Assembly (NCBI RefSeq): GCF_022921075.1
Contig: NZ_CP095050.1
Coordinates: 3,658,001-3,722,000, forward strand
Source of the DNA: Hymenobacter sp. 5317J-9
Lineage (GTDB): Bacteria; Bacteroidota; Bacteroidia; Cytophagales; Hymenobacteraceae
Reading direction: 5' to 3'
DNA length: 64,000 bases
The notes under the pieces were generated by a model. That model made no database searches and had not been told where the DNA came from. It was given only the letters and a program-made list of their open reading frames with translations. Of the stretch, positions 6,788-14,554 are shown piece by piece; positions within the stretch are counted from its first letter, which is position 1; every line of letters starts with the position of its first letter. Both the position numbers and the translations under genes were made by a program.

Positions 6788-8143
6788 ATGAAAATCGAAC
6801 AGTTTGAAGACAAGGGCCTGGCCCACTTCTCCTATGCCGTCCTCAGCGAGTGCGCCCGCGAAATCGTCCTCATCGACCCGGCCCGCAACCCGCAGCCCTA
6901 CTACGACTACGCCCAGGCCCACGACGCCAACATCGTGGCCGTCATTGAAACGCACCCCCACGCCGACTTCGTCTCGTCGCACCTTGAAATCGCGCAGACT
7001 ACCGGGGCCGTTATCCGCGTGAGCAAGCTGCTCGGGGCCGACTACGCCCACGAGGGATTCGACGAAGGCCAGGAGTTCACCGTGGGCAAGCTCACGTTCC
7101 GCGCGCTGAATACGCCCGGCCACTCGCCGGATTCCATCAGCATTGTGCTCAGTCGCGAGGGCCGGGACGTGGCCGTGTTCACCGGCGACACGCTCTTCAT
7201 CGGCGACGTGGGCCGGCCCGACCTGCGCGAAAAGGCCGGCAAGCTGACTGCCAAACGCGAAGAGCTGGCCAAGCAGCTGTACCACTCGCTGCGCGAGAAG
7301 CTGATGCCGCTGGCCGCCGACGTGCTGGTGTATCCCGCTCACGGCGCGGGCTCGCTCTGCGGCAAGGCCCTGGCCGGGGCCAACAGCAGCAGCATCGGCG
7401 CCGAAAAAATTGGCAACCCCATGCTGCGGGATATGAGCGAAGAAGTCTTTGTAAAAGAGCTGCTGGCCGACCAGCCCTTCATTCCCAAATACTTCGGCTA
7501 CGACGTGGCTCTGAACAAAGCCGGCGCGCCCGCCTACGCCCCGAGCGTGCAGCAGGTGCTGCGCCTGGCCTCCGGCGCAACGCTGGAAGCCAGCGCGGTC
7601 ATCATCGACACCCGCCCCGAAGCCGAGTTCAAAAAAGGCCACGCAGACGGCGCCATCAACATCCAGCATGGCGGCAAGTTCGAAACCTGGCTGGGCTCTA
7701 TTGTAGGACCGGAAGAACGGTTCTACCTCCTCGCCGCCGACGAAGCGACGCTGGAAGACCTGATTCAGAAAACCGCCAAAATCGGCTATGAGCCGCTGAT
7801 AAAGGGCGCGTTGGTGGGCACGCCTTCCACAGAGGCCACCCTGCCCGTGCTCGACGTGCCGGCCTTCCGCGAGCACCCGGAGAACTACACCATCGTGGAC
7901 ATCCGCAACCCGGTGGAGTACCGCGACGAGCCGATTTTCGACGGCGCTATTAACATTCCGCTGCCCGAGCTGCGTGAGCGGGCCGGCGAGATTCCCACGG
8001 ACAAGCCGGTGGTAGTACACTGCGCCGGCGGCTACCGTTCGGCCGCCGGCAGCAGCATCGTGGCCGATGCCCTGTCCGGCACCGAAGTGCTGGATTTGAG
8101 CGAGGCCGTGAAATCGTTTCAGTCGGCCACGGCGGCGCACTAG
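6788..8143 (+). CDS. CstB-like persulfide dioxygenase-rhodanese fusion
   Basis: The 451-residue protein has three parts. Residues 1-235 are a metallo-beta-lactamase fold of the ETHE1 type with metal ligands His56-x-His58-x-Asp60, His112 (TPGHSPDS), Asp134 (TGDTLF) and His185 (PAHGAGS), plus Cys191. Residues about 255-345 are a rhodanese-like domain lacking the catalytic cysteine. Residues about 350-450 are a complete rhodanese with active-site Cys412 in HCAGGYRS. This order is that of CstB, which oxidises low-molecular-weight persulfides and transfers sulfur, giving thiosulfate or sulfite. The position after HxHxD is Phe61 rather than the His of the wider MBL motif, tolerable for a mono-iron dioxygenase. 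I chose ATG 6788; the longer open frame from 6557 runs inside the exporter gene. Confidence 0.88.
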   Translation: MKIEQFEDKGLAHFSYAVLSECAREIVLIDPARNPQPYYDYAQAHDANIVAVIETHPHADFVSSHLEIAQTTGAVIRVSKLLGADYAHEGFDEGQEFTVGKLTFRALNTPGHSPDSISIVLSREGRDVAVFTGDTLFIGDVGRPDLREKAGKLTAKREELAKQLYHSLREKLMPLAADVLVYPAHGAGSLCGKALAGANSSSIGAEKIGNPMLRDMSEEVFVKELLADQPFIPKYFGYDVALNKAGAPAYAPSVQQVLRLASGATLEASAVIIDTRPEAEFKKGHADGAINIQHGGKFETWLGSIVGPEERFYLLAADEATLEDLIQKTAKIGYEPLIKGALVGTPSTEATLPVLDVPAFREHPENYTIVDIRNPVEYRDEPIFDGAINIPLPELRERAGEIPTDKPVVVHCAGGYRSAAGSSIVADALSGTEVLDLSEAVKSFQSATAAH

Positions 8144-8206
8144 TTTTTCATTCGGGAAGCGCCGGCCGCTGATTCAGGCGGTGCTTCACCTTCATTTTCT
8201 GCTTGC

Positions 8207-8587
8207 ATGATGTTCCCTTCCACTTTCCTACTTCTCATTTTCGCCATGTTTGGTCTGTTTCAAAACCCCGCACCCGCTTATAAGAACCTTACCCCGGCCC
8301 AGTTTGCCGCCGCCGTGCGTCAGTCGGGCACGGTGTTGCTGGACGTGCGCCGCCCCGACGAGTTTGCTGCCGGCCACCTGCCCGGGGCCGTCAACATCGA
8401 CGTGACCGCGCCCGACTTCGGCCAGCGCATCGCGCAGCTCGACAAAACCAAGCCCACCTACGTGTACTGCCGCAGCGGCGCCCGCTCGGCCCGGGCTGCG
8501 CAGCAGCTCACGTCCGCGGGCTTCGGGCAGGTATCGAATATGCTGGGTGGCGTGCTCGATTGGAAGGACCCGCTGACTACCAAGTAA
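8207..8587 (+). CDS. Single-domain rhodanese, exported or membrane-anchored
   Basis: The 126-residue protein starts with a hydrophobic segment (about 2-19) that could be a signal peptide or anchor, followed by one rhodanese domain (about 28-122). The domain shows LLDVRRPDEFAAGHLPGAVN and the active-site loop YCRSGARS with the catalytic cysteine near residue 88. It would move sulfane sulfur between donors, probably outside the cytoplasm. It lies 63 bp after the CstB-like gene and 28 bp before the first YeeE/YedE gene, so it is very likely in the same operon. The partner acceptor is not evident from the sequence. Confidence 0.88.
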   Translation: MMFPSTFLLLIFAMFGLFQNPAPAYKNLTPAQFAAAVRQSGTVLLDVRRPDEFAAGHLPGAVNIDVTAPDFGQRIAQLDKTKPTYVYCRSGARSARAAQQLTSAGFGQVSNMLGGVLDWKDPLTTK

Positions 8588-8615
8588 ATAAACTGTCCTT
8601 TCGACTGCTGTTCTC

Positions 8616-9176
8616 ATGTTTGAACTCCTGCAACAACCCTGGCCTTGGTACGTGGCCGGACCCCTCATCGGCCTCACGGTACCGGCGCTGCTGCTCGTGG
8701 GCAACAAGGCGCTGGGCATCAGCTCGGCGCTGCGCCACGTGTGCGCGGCCTGCGTGCCGGCCGGCATCCAGTTTCTGACTTACAACTGGCGGGCCGAAAT
8801 CTGGAACCTGGTGTTCGTGCTCGGCATTGCGCTGGGCGGCTTCATCGGCTACCGGCTCATGGGCCACCCCGACGTCGTCGGCATCTCGGCCGCCACCGTG
8901 CGCGACCTCAAAGCCGAGATGCACCTGACCGACTTCACCGGCCTGCTGCCCCGCGAGCTGTTCGCCCTCGACAACCTGGCCAACTGGAAAGGCTGGGTGT
9001 TCCTGGTGCTGGGCGGCTTTCTGGTGGGCTTCGGCACGCGCTACGCGGGCGGCTGCACCTCGGGCCACGCCATTTCGGGCCTCTCCAACCTGCAATGGGT
9101 GTCGCTGGTGGCCGTCATCGGCTTCTTCGCCGGCGGCCTGCTCATGACCTGGGTCATTTACCCCCTGATGTTTTAA
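8616..9176 (+). CDS. YeeE/YedE-type (DUF395) sulfur transporter, first half
   Basis: The 186-residue membrane protein has about five hydrophobic helices. It carries the DUF395 signature GFGTRYAGGCTSGHAISGLS at about 139-158, with the cysteine that in TsuA-type thiosulfate channels passes thiosulfate by transient S-S contacts. YeeE/TsuA proteins can be one long chain or two half-size proteins; here the second half is the next gene, 9 bp downstream. The pair probably imports thiosulfate or another sulfane-sulfur anion across the inner membrane. A second conserved cysteine pair lies in the periplasmic or cytoplasmic loop HVCAACVPAG at about 43-52. Confidence 0.85.
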   Translation: MFELLQQPWPWYVAGPLIGLTVPALLLVGNKALGISSALRHVCAACVPAGIQFLTYNWRAEIWNLVFVLGIALGGFIGYRLMGHPDVVGISAATVRDLKAEMHLTDFTGLLPRELFALDNLANWKGWVFLVLGGFLVGFGTRYAGGCTSGHAISGLSNLQWVSLVAVIGFFAGGLLMTWVIYPLMF

Positions 9177-9185
9177 TCCGCTGCC

Positions 9186-9596
9186 ATGAAATACCTCAAA
9201 TATTTGGTGCTGGGCACGTTGTTCGGCATCATCCTCACCAAAAGCGAAGTCATCAGCTGGTTTCGGATTCAGGAGATGTTTCGGTTTCAGGCCTTCCATA
9301 TGTACGGCGTGATTGGCTCGGCCATTGTGGTGGGCATGCTTTCGATTCAGCTCATCAAGCGCAATCGCCTCAAGTCGATTGACGGGGAGGAAATCAAGCT
9401 GGTCGACAAGAAATTCAACCACGGCGTCTGGATTGGGGGCCTCATCTTCGGACTGGGGTGGGCACTGACCGGGGCCTGCCCCGGCCCGCTGTTTGCGCAG
9501 CTGGGCAGCGGCATAGGCTCGGCGGCAGTCCTCATTCTGGCGGCCCTGGCCGGCACCTGGACCTACAGCGCCCTGCGCGAAAAGCTTCCTCACTAA
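9186..9596 (+). CDS. YeeE/YedE-type (DUF395) sulfur transporter, second half
   Basis: The 136-residue protein has about four hydrophobic helices and the second DUF395 signature FGLGWALTGACPGPLFAQLG at about 86-105, where the cysteine precedes PGP. This is the half-site counterpart of the upstream gene, and such two-gene arrangements are common in Bacteroidota and Proteobacteria. The ATG lies 9 bp after the stop of the first half. A Lys-rich loop (about 58-72) separates helices. Function as a partner in thiosulfate or sulfane-sulfur uptake follows from the family. Confidence 0.85.
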   Translation: MKYLKYLVLGTLFGIILTKSEVISWFRIQEMFRFQAFHMYGVIGSAIVVGMLSIQLIKRNRLKSIDGEEIKLVDKKFNHGVWIGGLIFGLGWALTGACPGPLFAQLGSGIGSAAVLILAALAGTWTYSALREKLPH

Positions 9597-9623
9597 CCGT
9601 TTCACTTGTAACGCCTCCCCGCC

Positions 9624-10679
9624 ATGGAACCCACCGACGAACGGGTGCAGCAGCTGCCACACCTGGCGCGCCTGCTGATGCTGCTGACGGCAGCCGTGGT
9701 GCTGGCGCTGGTGGTCGTGGTCACGCAGCTTTATGGGCCGCCGGCCCCGCCTGCACCCGTGGCGGAGGAGGACGAAGCCACGCAGGGGCCGCCCCCGGCC
9801 GGCAGCTACCACCGCCCGGCCACTCCGGCCCCCGACACGGCCACCCTGCCGCGCACGGCCGCCGGCCGCCGGATTCGCTACGGACGGGAGCTGATTGCCC
9901 ACACGGCCCGCTACCTGGGCCCTAACGGCTCGGTGGCCCACCTAACCAACGGCATGAACTGCCAAAATTGCCACCTGCAGGCCGGTACGCAGGGCTTCGC
10001 CAATAACTACCTGGCCGTGGCCGCCACCTATCCCAAACTGCGCGCCCGCTCGGGCACGGTGGAAGGCATCGAGAAGCGCGTGGCTGACTGCATGGAGCGC
10101 AGCCTGAACGGCCGCGCCGTGCCCGACAGCAGCCGCGAGATGCGCGCCATCGTGGCCTACATCAAGTGGTTGGGCCAGGGCATTCCCAAAGGCAAAAAGG
10201 TGTACGGTACGGGCTTCGTGAAGCTGACCTACCTCGACCGGGCGGCCGACCCGGTGATTGGCAAGGCCGTGTTCGCGGCCAAGTGCCAGAGCTGCCACGG
10301 CCCCGAGGGACAGGGGCAGCCGCTGGCCGACCATACCGTCTATCAGTACCCTCCGCTGTGGGGACCGCACAGCTACAACGATGGCGCGGGCCTGTTTCGG
10401 GTGTCGAATTTTGCCAAATACGTGAAGGCGGCCATGCCCTTCGGGGCCACCTTCGACCACCCGCAGCTCACCGACAAACAGGCCTGGGACGTGGCCGCGT
10501 TCGTGAATTCGCAGCCCCGCCCGCACCTAGCCACGCCCCGCGACTGGCCCGACCTCAGCAAAAAGCCGGTGGACCATCCCTTCGGTCCCTACGCTGATGG
10601 CTTCTCCGAAAAGCAGCACAAGTACGGGCCCTTTCAGCCCATCGAGGACGCGCACCCGCAGCCCGCCAAAGGCAAGTAA
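9624..10679 (+). CDS. Dihaem cytochrome c, TsdA-like thiosulfate dehydrogenase
   Basis: The 351-residue protein has an N-terminal membrane anchor (about 15-36), a Pro-rich linker, and two class I cytochrome c domains with haem-binding motifs C113-QN-C116-H117 and C221-QS-C224-H225. Between them Cys156 sits in VADCMERSLNG. In TsdA a cysteine in this context is the unusual distal ligand of the catalytic haem, so this residue supports a thiosulfate dehydrogenase that couples two thiosulfates to tetrathionate (or the reverse). The protein would face the periplasm and pass electrons to other cytochromes. It follows the DUF395 pair by 27 bp and precedes a porin gene by 11 bp, consistent with a periplasmic thiosulfate pathway. 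Confidence 0.85.
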   Translation: MEPTDERVQQLPHLARLLMLLTAAVVLALVVVVTQLYGPPAPPAPVAEEDEATQGPPPAGSYHRPATPAPDTATLPRTAAGRRIRYGRELIAHTARYLGPNGSVAHLTNGMNCQNCHLQAGTQGFANNYLAVAATYPKLRARSGTVEGIEKRVADCMERSLNGRAVPDSSREMRAIVAYIKWLGQGIPKGKKVYGTGFVKLTYLDRAADPVIGKAVFAAKCQSCHGPEGQGQPLADHTVYQYPPLWGPHSYNDGAGLFRVSNFAKYVKAAMPFGATFDHPQLTDKQAWDVAAFVNSQPRPHLATPRDWPDLSKKPVDHPFGPYADGFSEKQHKYGPFQPIEDAHPQPAKGK

Positions 10680-10690
10680 CTCCTTCTCTC

Positions 10691-12145
10691 ATGTCTCGCT
10701 TCGCCCGATTGCTTGGGGTTGGCTTGCTGCTGGCCCCGGCCGCCGCGTGGGCGCAACAGGCCGAACCGGCCCTGACGCGCCCCGTCACCGGCCGCACTCA
10801 GCTCGCGCCCTATCCCGCCCCCGCATCGGCCGATACCGTGCGGGCGCGCACCCTAGCCGAAGCGTTGGGCCGTGGCCGCTGGTACGGTCGTCTGCGCAAC
10901 AACACCATGGCCACTTGGAACCGGGGCCACGGCCCCGACTATTTTGCCAACGGGCTGGGCACGGGTTTGCGCTTCGAAACGGCCCCGTGGCACGGCGTGC
11001 AGGTGGGCGCAGGCGGCTTCGCCTGGGCGAGCGTGGGCTCCGACAACCTGCTGACGGCCGACGCAGCCACCGGGGCCGTGAGCCGCTACGAAGTGGGCTT
11101 GTTCGACGTGACCAACCCCAGCCGGCGCCAGCTCGCCGGGCGGGCCGAGGAGTTGTTTGTGCGCTATCGGTTCCGGCAATCGGTCCTCACCTTCGGCCGG
11201 CAGCTGCTCAACACCCCGCTGCTCAACGCCCACGACGGCCGCCTGAGTCCCGGCTACGCGCAGGGCCTGTGGCTGGAGTTTCGGGAGCTGCCGGGCACTA
11301 CCATTACCGGCGGCTGGCTCACGCACATCGGGCCGCGGTCCACGGCCGGCTGGTACTCGGTGGCCAACTCCGTCGGGCTCTACCCGATGGGAGTGACCGA
11401 CGCCGGCCTGCGCGCCAGCTATGCCGGCCACCTGCGCAGCCGGGGCCTAGGCGTGCTGGCCGTGAGCCGGCAGTGGGGCCCGCGCACCACCGCGCAGGCC
11501 TGGAACTACTACGCCGACAACCTCTTCAACGCCGCCTTCGCCGAGCTGACCACCGGCCGGGCCGTGGGCGCGGGCCGGCTCAGCCTGGGCGCGCAGGTCC
11601 ACTACCAGCGCACGGTGGGCACCGGCGGCAACCCCAACCCACACCTAGCCTACAGCGCCCCCGGCCGCCAGGCCCAGGCCCTGAGCGCCCGCCTGGGCTA
11701 CCAGCGCGGCCCCTGGAATTTGAGCGCCAACTATACCCGCATCAGCCGCAGCGGGCGCTTCCTGTTTCCGCGCGAGTGGGGCCGCGAGCCGTTCTACACC
11801 TTCCTGCCCCGCGAGCGCACCGAGGGCCTGGGCGGCCTGGACGCTGCCGCGCTGCTGGGAAGCTATACCTTCGCCCGGGTGCCGGGCCTGAAGGCGGAAG
11901 TGGGCTACGGCCACTACTACCTGCCCGACGTGCGCGACACCCGCCTCAACAAGTACGGCCTGCCCTCCTACCAGCAGCTCAACGCCTCGCTCACCTATCC
12001 CTTCGCCGGCTGGGCCCGGGGCCTGCGCGGGCAGCTGCTCTACGTGTACAAGGGGGCGCTGGGCGAAACCTACGGCGAGGCCCGCTACGTGGTGAACAAG
12101 GTGGATTTTCAGCAGCTCAACCTCATTCTGAACTACGAATTTTAG
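10691..12145 (+). CDS. OprD-like outer-membrane porin
   Basis: The 484-residue protein begins with a clear signal peptide (about 1-22, ending AWAQ) and continues as a series of amphipathic strands rich in Tyr, Trp, Gly and Arg, ending in the aromatic NLILNYEF expected of an outer-membrane beta-barrel. The pattern (NNTMATWNRGHGPDYFANGL near 74-93, then FGRQLLNTPLLNAHDGR near 168-184) resembles OprD-family porins seen in Bacteroidota. It starts 11 bp after the cytochrome gene and probably gives passage to a sulfur anion or another small solute. The substrate cannot be read from the sequence. Confidence 0.8.
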   Translation: MSRFARLLGVGLLLAPAAAWAQQAEPALTRPVTGRTQLAPYPAPASADTVRARTLAEALGRGRWYGRLRNNTMATWNRGHGPDYFANGLGTGLRFETAPWHGVQVGAGGFAWASVGSDNLLTADAATGAVSRYEVGLFDVTNPSRRQLAGRAEELFVRYRFRQSVLTFGRQLLNTPLLNAHDGRLSPGYAQGLWLEFRELPGTTITGGWLTHIGPRSTAGWYSVANSVGLYPMGVTDAGLRASYAGHLRSRGLGVLAVSRQWGPRTTAQAWNYYADNLFNAAFAELTTGRAVGAGRLSLGAQVHYQRTVGTGGNPNPHLAYSAPGRQAQALSARLGYQRGPWNLSANYTRISRSGRFLFPREWGREPFYTFLPRERTEGLGGLDAAALLGSYTFARVPGLKAEVGYGHYYLPDVRDTRLNKYGLPSYQQLNASLTYPFAGWARGLRGQLLYVYKGALGETYGEARYVVNKVDFQQLNLILNYEF

Positions 12146-12187
12146 GGCTGCCGGCCCACCGCAATTCATATTCAACCCTCCTTCCCC

Positions 12188-12711
12188 ATGACGATTATTC
12201 GCCCTCTGCTCACCGCGCTGCTGCTCGCCGGCGCGGCCCTCACCGCCACCGCCCAAACCACGCCCGCCGCCATGCCGACCACGCCCGCCGCCCCGCACTC
12301 ACGCCTCCCAACGCCGCCTTCGCCGCCAAAGCGGCCAGCTTTACGGGCGCGCCCGCCACGCAGAAGCACTACCGGGCCGTGTATCAGCTCGATAGCAGCG
12401 ACCCTAAGCTCATCAATCAGACCTTGCACAACATGAAAAACGCCCTCGAAGACCCGCGCCTGAAGGGCAAGCTGGAACTGGAGCTGGTGGTGTTCAGCGG
12501 CGGCACGGTCGTCTTCAAAAAGGACCAGCCCTATGAGGCCGACGTGCTGGCGTTGCAGCAGGCGGGAGTCATCCTGGCCCAGTGCGCCAACTCGCTGAAA
12601 GCCCACAAGCTAACCAAGGATGACATGCTGCCTTACATCTCGGTGGTGCCTACCGGCAACGGCGAGCTGATTATTCGCCAGACCGAGGGGTGGGTGCTGG
12701 TGCACCCCTAG
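12188..12711 (+). pseudogene. Secreted DsrE-like sulfur-carrier protein, frameshifted
   Basis: A signal peptide is encoded from ATG 12188 (MTIIRPLLTALLLAGAALTA, then TAQ). The mature domain lies in another frame, from about 12300 to 12711, and reads HYRAVYQLDSSDPKLINQTL, LELVVFSGGTVVF and GVILAQCANSLKAH, ending near VHP. That is the DsrE/YchN-like fold with its conserved active cysteine. The two parts join if one C was lost in the C/G-rich run at about 12285-12292. Either the gene is broken or this is a base-call error in a GC-rich run. Exported DsrE-like proteins often sit beside rhodaneses and YeeE genes and are thought to shuttle sulfur. Confidence 0.75.
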
Positions 12712-12763
12712 CCCCGACCCGGCCGCCGCTTCCACCCACTTCACTCAGTTCTTCTTCTCCACC

Positions 12764-13996
12764 ATGACGCCTCAACTTGGCTTGCGCGCAAACTGGCGGC
12801 AGTTCAGCCTGCTGGTCCTTATCAACGCCTTCGTGGGCGGCATGGTGGGGTTGGAGCGCAGCATTCTGCCCCGGCTGGCTGAGCAGGAATTTCACGTGGT
12901 GGCCCGCTCGGCCATTCTCTCGTTCATCGTCGTGTTTGGCCTCACCAGAGCGGTGGCCAACTATTATGCCGGGGCCTGGGCTACCAAGCTTGGGCGCCGC
13001 AACCTGCTGCTCATCGGCTGGCTGTTTGGCCTGCCCGTGCCACTCTTGCTGCTCTGGGCCCCGAGCTGGGGCTGGGTTATCGCGGCCAACGTGCTGCTGG
13101 GCCTCAACCAAGGCGTGGCCTGGTCGAGCACGGTGGTGATGAAAATTGACCTGGTGGGCCCCAGGCAGCGCGGGCTGGCGATGGGTTTGAACGAGTCGGC
13201 CGGCTACCTGGCCGTGGCCGCCACGGCCTTCGCCTCCGGCTGGCTGGCCACCGAATACGGCCTGCGGCCCTACCCGTTTTACCTCGGCATCGGTCTGGCG
13301 GGGCTGGGCCTGTTGGGCTCGCTGCTGGTGCGCGACACCCGCCACCACGTAGCCCTAGAAGCCGCGCAGGCCCCGGCTACACCCGCCAGCCCGCCGCTTT
13401 CCTTCTGGGACGTGACGTGGCGGCACCCCAACCTGGGCGCCGTCACGCAGGCCGGCCTCGTCAACAACCTCAACGACGGCCTGGTGTGGGGCCTGCTGCC
13501 GCTCCTGCTGGCCAGTAAAGGCTTTTCGCTCACGCAAATTGGTACTGTGGCCGCCGTATATCCGGCCGTATGGGGCCTGGGCCAACTCGTCACCGGCCCG
13601 TTAGCCGATAAGCTGTGCAAGAAAGACCTGCTGTTTTGGGGCATGTTGCTACAAGGCGCGGTCCTGTTGGCTATGCTGTTTACCTCCACTTACCCGGCGT
13701 TTGTGCTGCTGGCGGCGTTGTTGGGGGCCGGCACGGCGCTGGTATACCCCACATTTCTGGCCGCCGTGGCCGAGTACTCGCCCCTGACGCAGCGGGCGCA
13801 CAGCGTAGGCATCTTCCGCTTCTGGCGCGACGCGGGCTACGCCTTCGGGGCGTTGCTCACCGGTGTGCTGGCTGATGCCTTCGGGCTGGGCGCCGCGCTG
13901 GCGGCTATTTGGAGGGGTTACGGTGCTCTCGGCACTCGTGGTACGGTGGCGTATGCATTGCCTGCCAGACACTGCAGAGTCCTGCACTCAGATTGA
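12764..13996 (+). CDS. MFS permease with a frameshift near its last helix
   Basis: The 410-residue frame has about eleven hydrophobic helices and the MFS loop WATKLGRRNLLLIG (about 70-83) after helix 2, with a matching loop GPLADKLCKKDLLFWG in the second half. The final 25 residues are not membrane-like. In the overlapping frame from about 13905, LFGGVTVLSALVVRWRM reads as the missing last helix and tail, continuing to about 13997 and beyond. A one-base change near 13905-13910 therefore separates the two. The protein may be non-functional, or the change may be a sequencing error. It is the last gene of the sulfur block, 52 bp after the DsrE-like gene; substrate unknown. Confidence 0.75.
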   Translation: MTPQLGLRANWRQFSLLVLINAFVGGMVGLERSILPRLAEQEFHVVARSAILSFIVVFGLTRAVANYYAGAWATKLGRRNLLLIGWLFGLPVPLLLLWAPSWGWVIAANVLLGLNQGVAWSSTVVMKIDLVGPRQRGLAMGLNESAGYLAVAATAFASGWLATEYGLRPYPFYLGIGLAGLGLLGSLLVRDTRHHVALEAAQAPATPASPPLSFWDVTWRHPNLGAVTQAGLVNNLNDGLVWGLLPLLLASKGFSLTQIGTVAAVYPAVWGLGQLVTGPLADKLCKKDLLFWGMLLQGAVLLAMLFTSTYPAFVLLAALLGAGTALVYPTFLAAVAEYSPLTQRAHSVGIFRFWRDAGYAFGALLTGVLADAFGLGAALAAIWRGYGALGTRGTVAYALPARHCRVLHSD

Positions 13997-14035
13997 TGGT
14001 TCTCACCAGTTGAGGAACTGGTCCAGCAGCTCCAG

Positions 14036-14057
14036 CCCCTACGGACTACACAAAAGG
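14036..14057. repeat. 22-bp direct repeat, right copy
   Basis: These 22 bp are identical to 4678-4699 and in the same orientation, 9,358 bp apart. As on the left, the copy leads directly into a terminator hairpin. The two copies bracket the whole sulfur block, including the remnant transporter at its left edge. Confidence 0.7.
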
Positions 14058-14083
14058 CGCCTCCAAAGGGCGCCTTTTTCTTT
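14052..14083 (+). terminator. Rho-independent terminator at the end of the sulfur block
   Basis: AAAAGGCGCC (14052-14061) pairs with GGCGCCTTTT (14069-14078) around a 7-nt loop, and T residues continue the right arm. Confidence 0.9.
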
Positions 14084-14554
14084 TGCCTCAAGCGGTTATA
14101 CCCAAGGCGGTGCGGCAGCCTTCCTGATAGAAATCAGGTAACGAGCTGATTGATTTCATAGCACAAATCCGCTCCGCAGCCGAATTTGGCGCTGCAGCCG
14201 ATGCTCCTGCACAAATTTCGCGCAATTGCACCCGCGGGTGGCGGCGGCGACGTGCTTGGATGCCTTCTGGTGGCGCTGCCGCTTTTGGGCAGTGCCAGCT
14301 CTTTCCGGCCATTAGCTCACTGCTTCCGCTTCGCAACCGCCTCCGCCGTTGATTAAACCCACAAGCAAGCCTGAAGTCAAAAGATATATTATTTACTATA
14401 TTTGTTTTAAGTAGTTATTCTCTGCCATGCGCTCTAAGTAATTAGTCTTTCCGATTAGCAGCATGCTCTTGGCGCCCGCAGTGCCAGTTGTTGGCCCTCG
14501 AGCGACGCTGTCGGCGCATCTTTTCGTGCGCTTCACTTCTCAGCACGCATCAGC
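14084..14554. other. Intergenic region with a candidate promoter
   Basis: No gene is supported here. The left part is GC-rich with no recognisable coding pattern. The part from about 14350 to 14430 is AT-rich and contains TATATTTG at 14397-14404, matching the Bacteroidota -7 consensus, so it may hold the promoter of the kinase gene at 14555. A matching TTG at the expected spacing is not clear. Confidence 0.4.

Noticed and set aside
6764..8140. Long minus-strand open frame (458 codons) opposite the CstB-like gene
   Set aside because: Composition is His-, Val- and Gly-rich as expected from the complement of GC-rich codons, with no family motif; the plus-strand gene has complete catalytic motifs.
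8228..9941. Minus-strand frames of 179 and 454 codons opposite the rhodanese and YeeE genes
   Set aside because: They are complements of real transporter and rhodanese genes, with Gln/His/Gly-rich composition and no family signature.
10597..12711. 704-codon plus frame covering the porin and DsrE-like region
   Set aside because: Only its last 135 codons are real coding sequence (the DsrE-like domain). The rest is an out-of-frame reading of the OprD-like gene, Arg/Pro-rich and without motifs.
13981..14060. Possible tRNA fragment at the 22-bp repeat
   Set aside because: The repeat could be imagined as a T-arm and acceptor end, but no TTCRA loop, D-arm or anticodon arm can be drawn at either copy.
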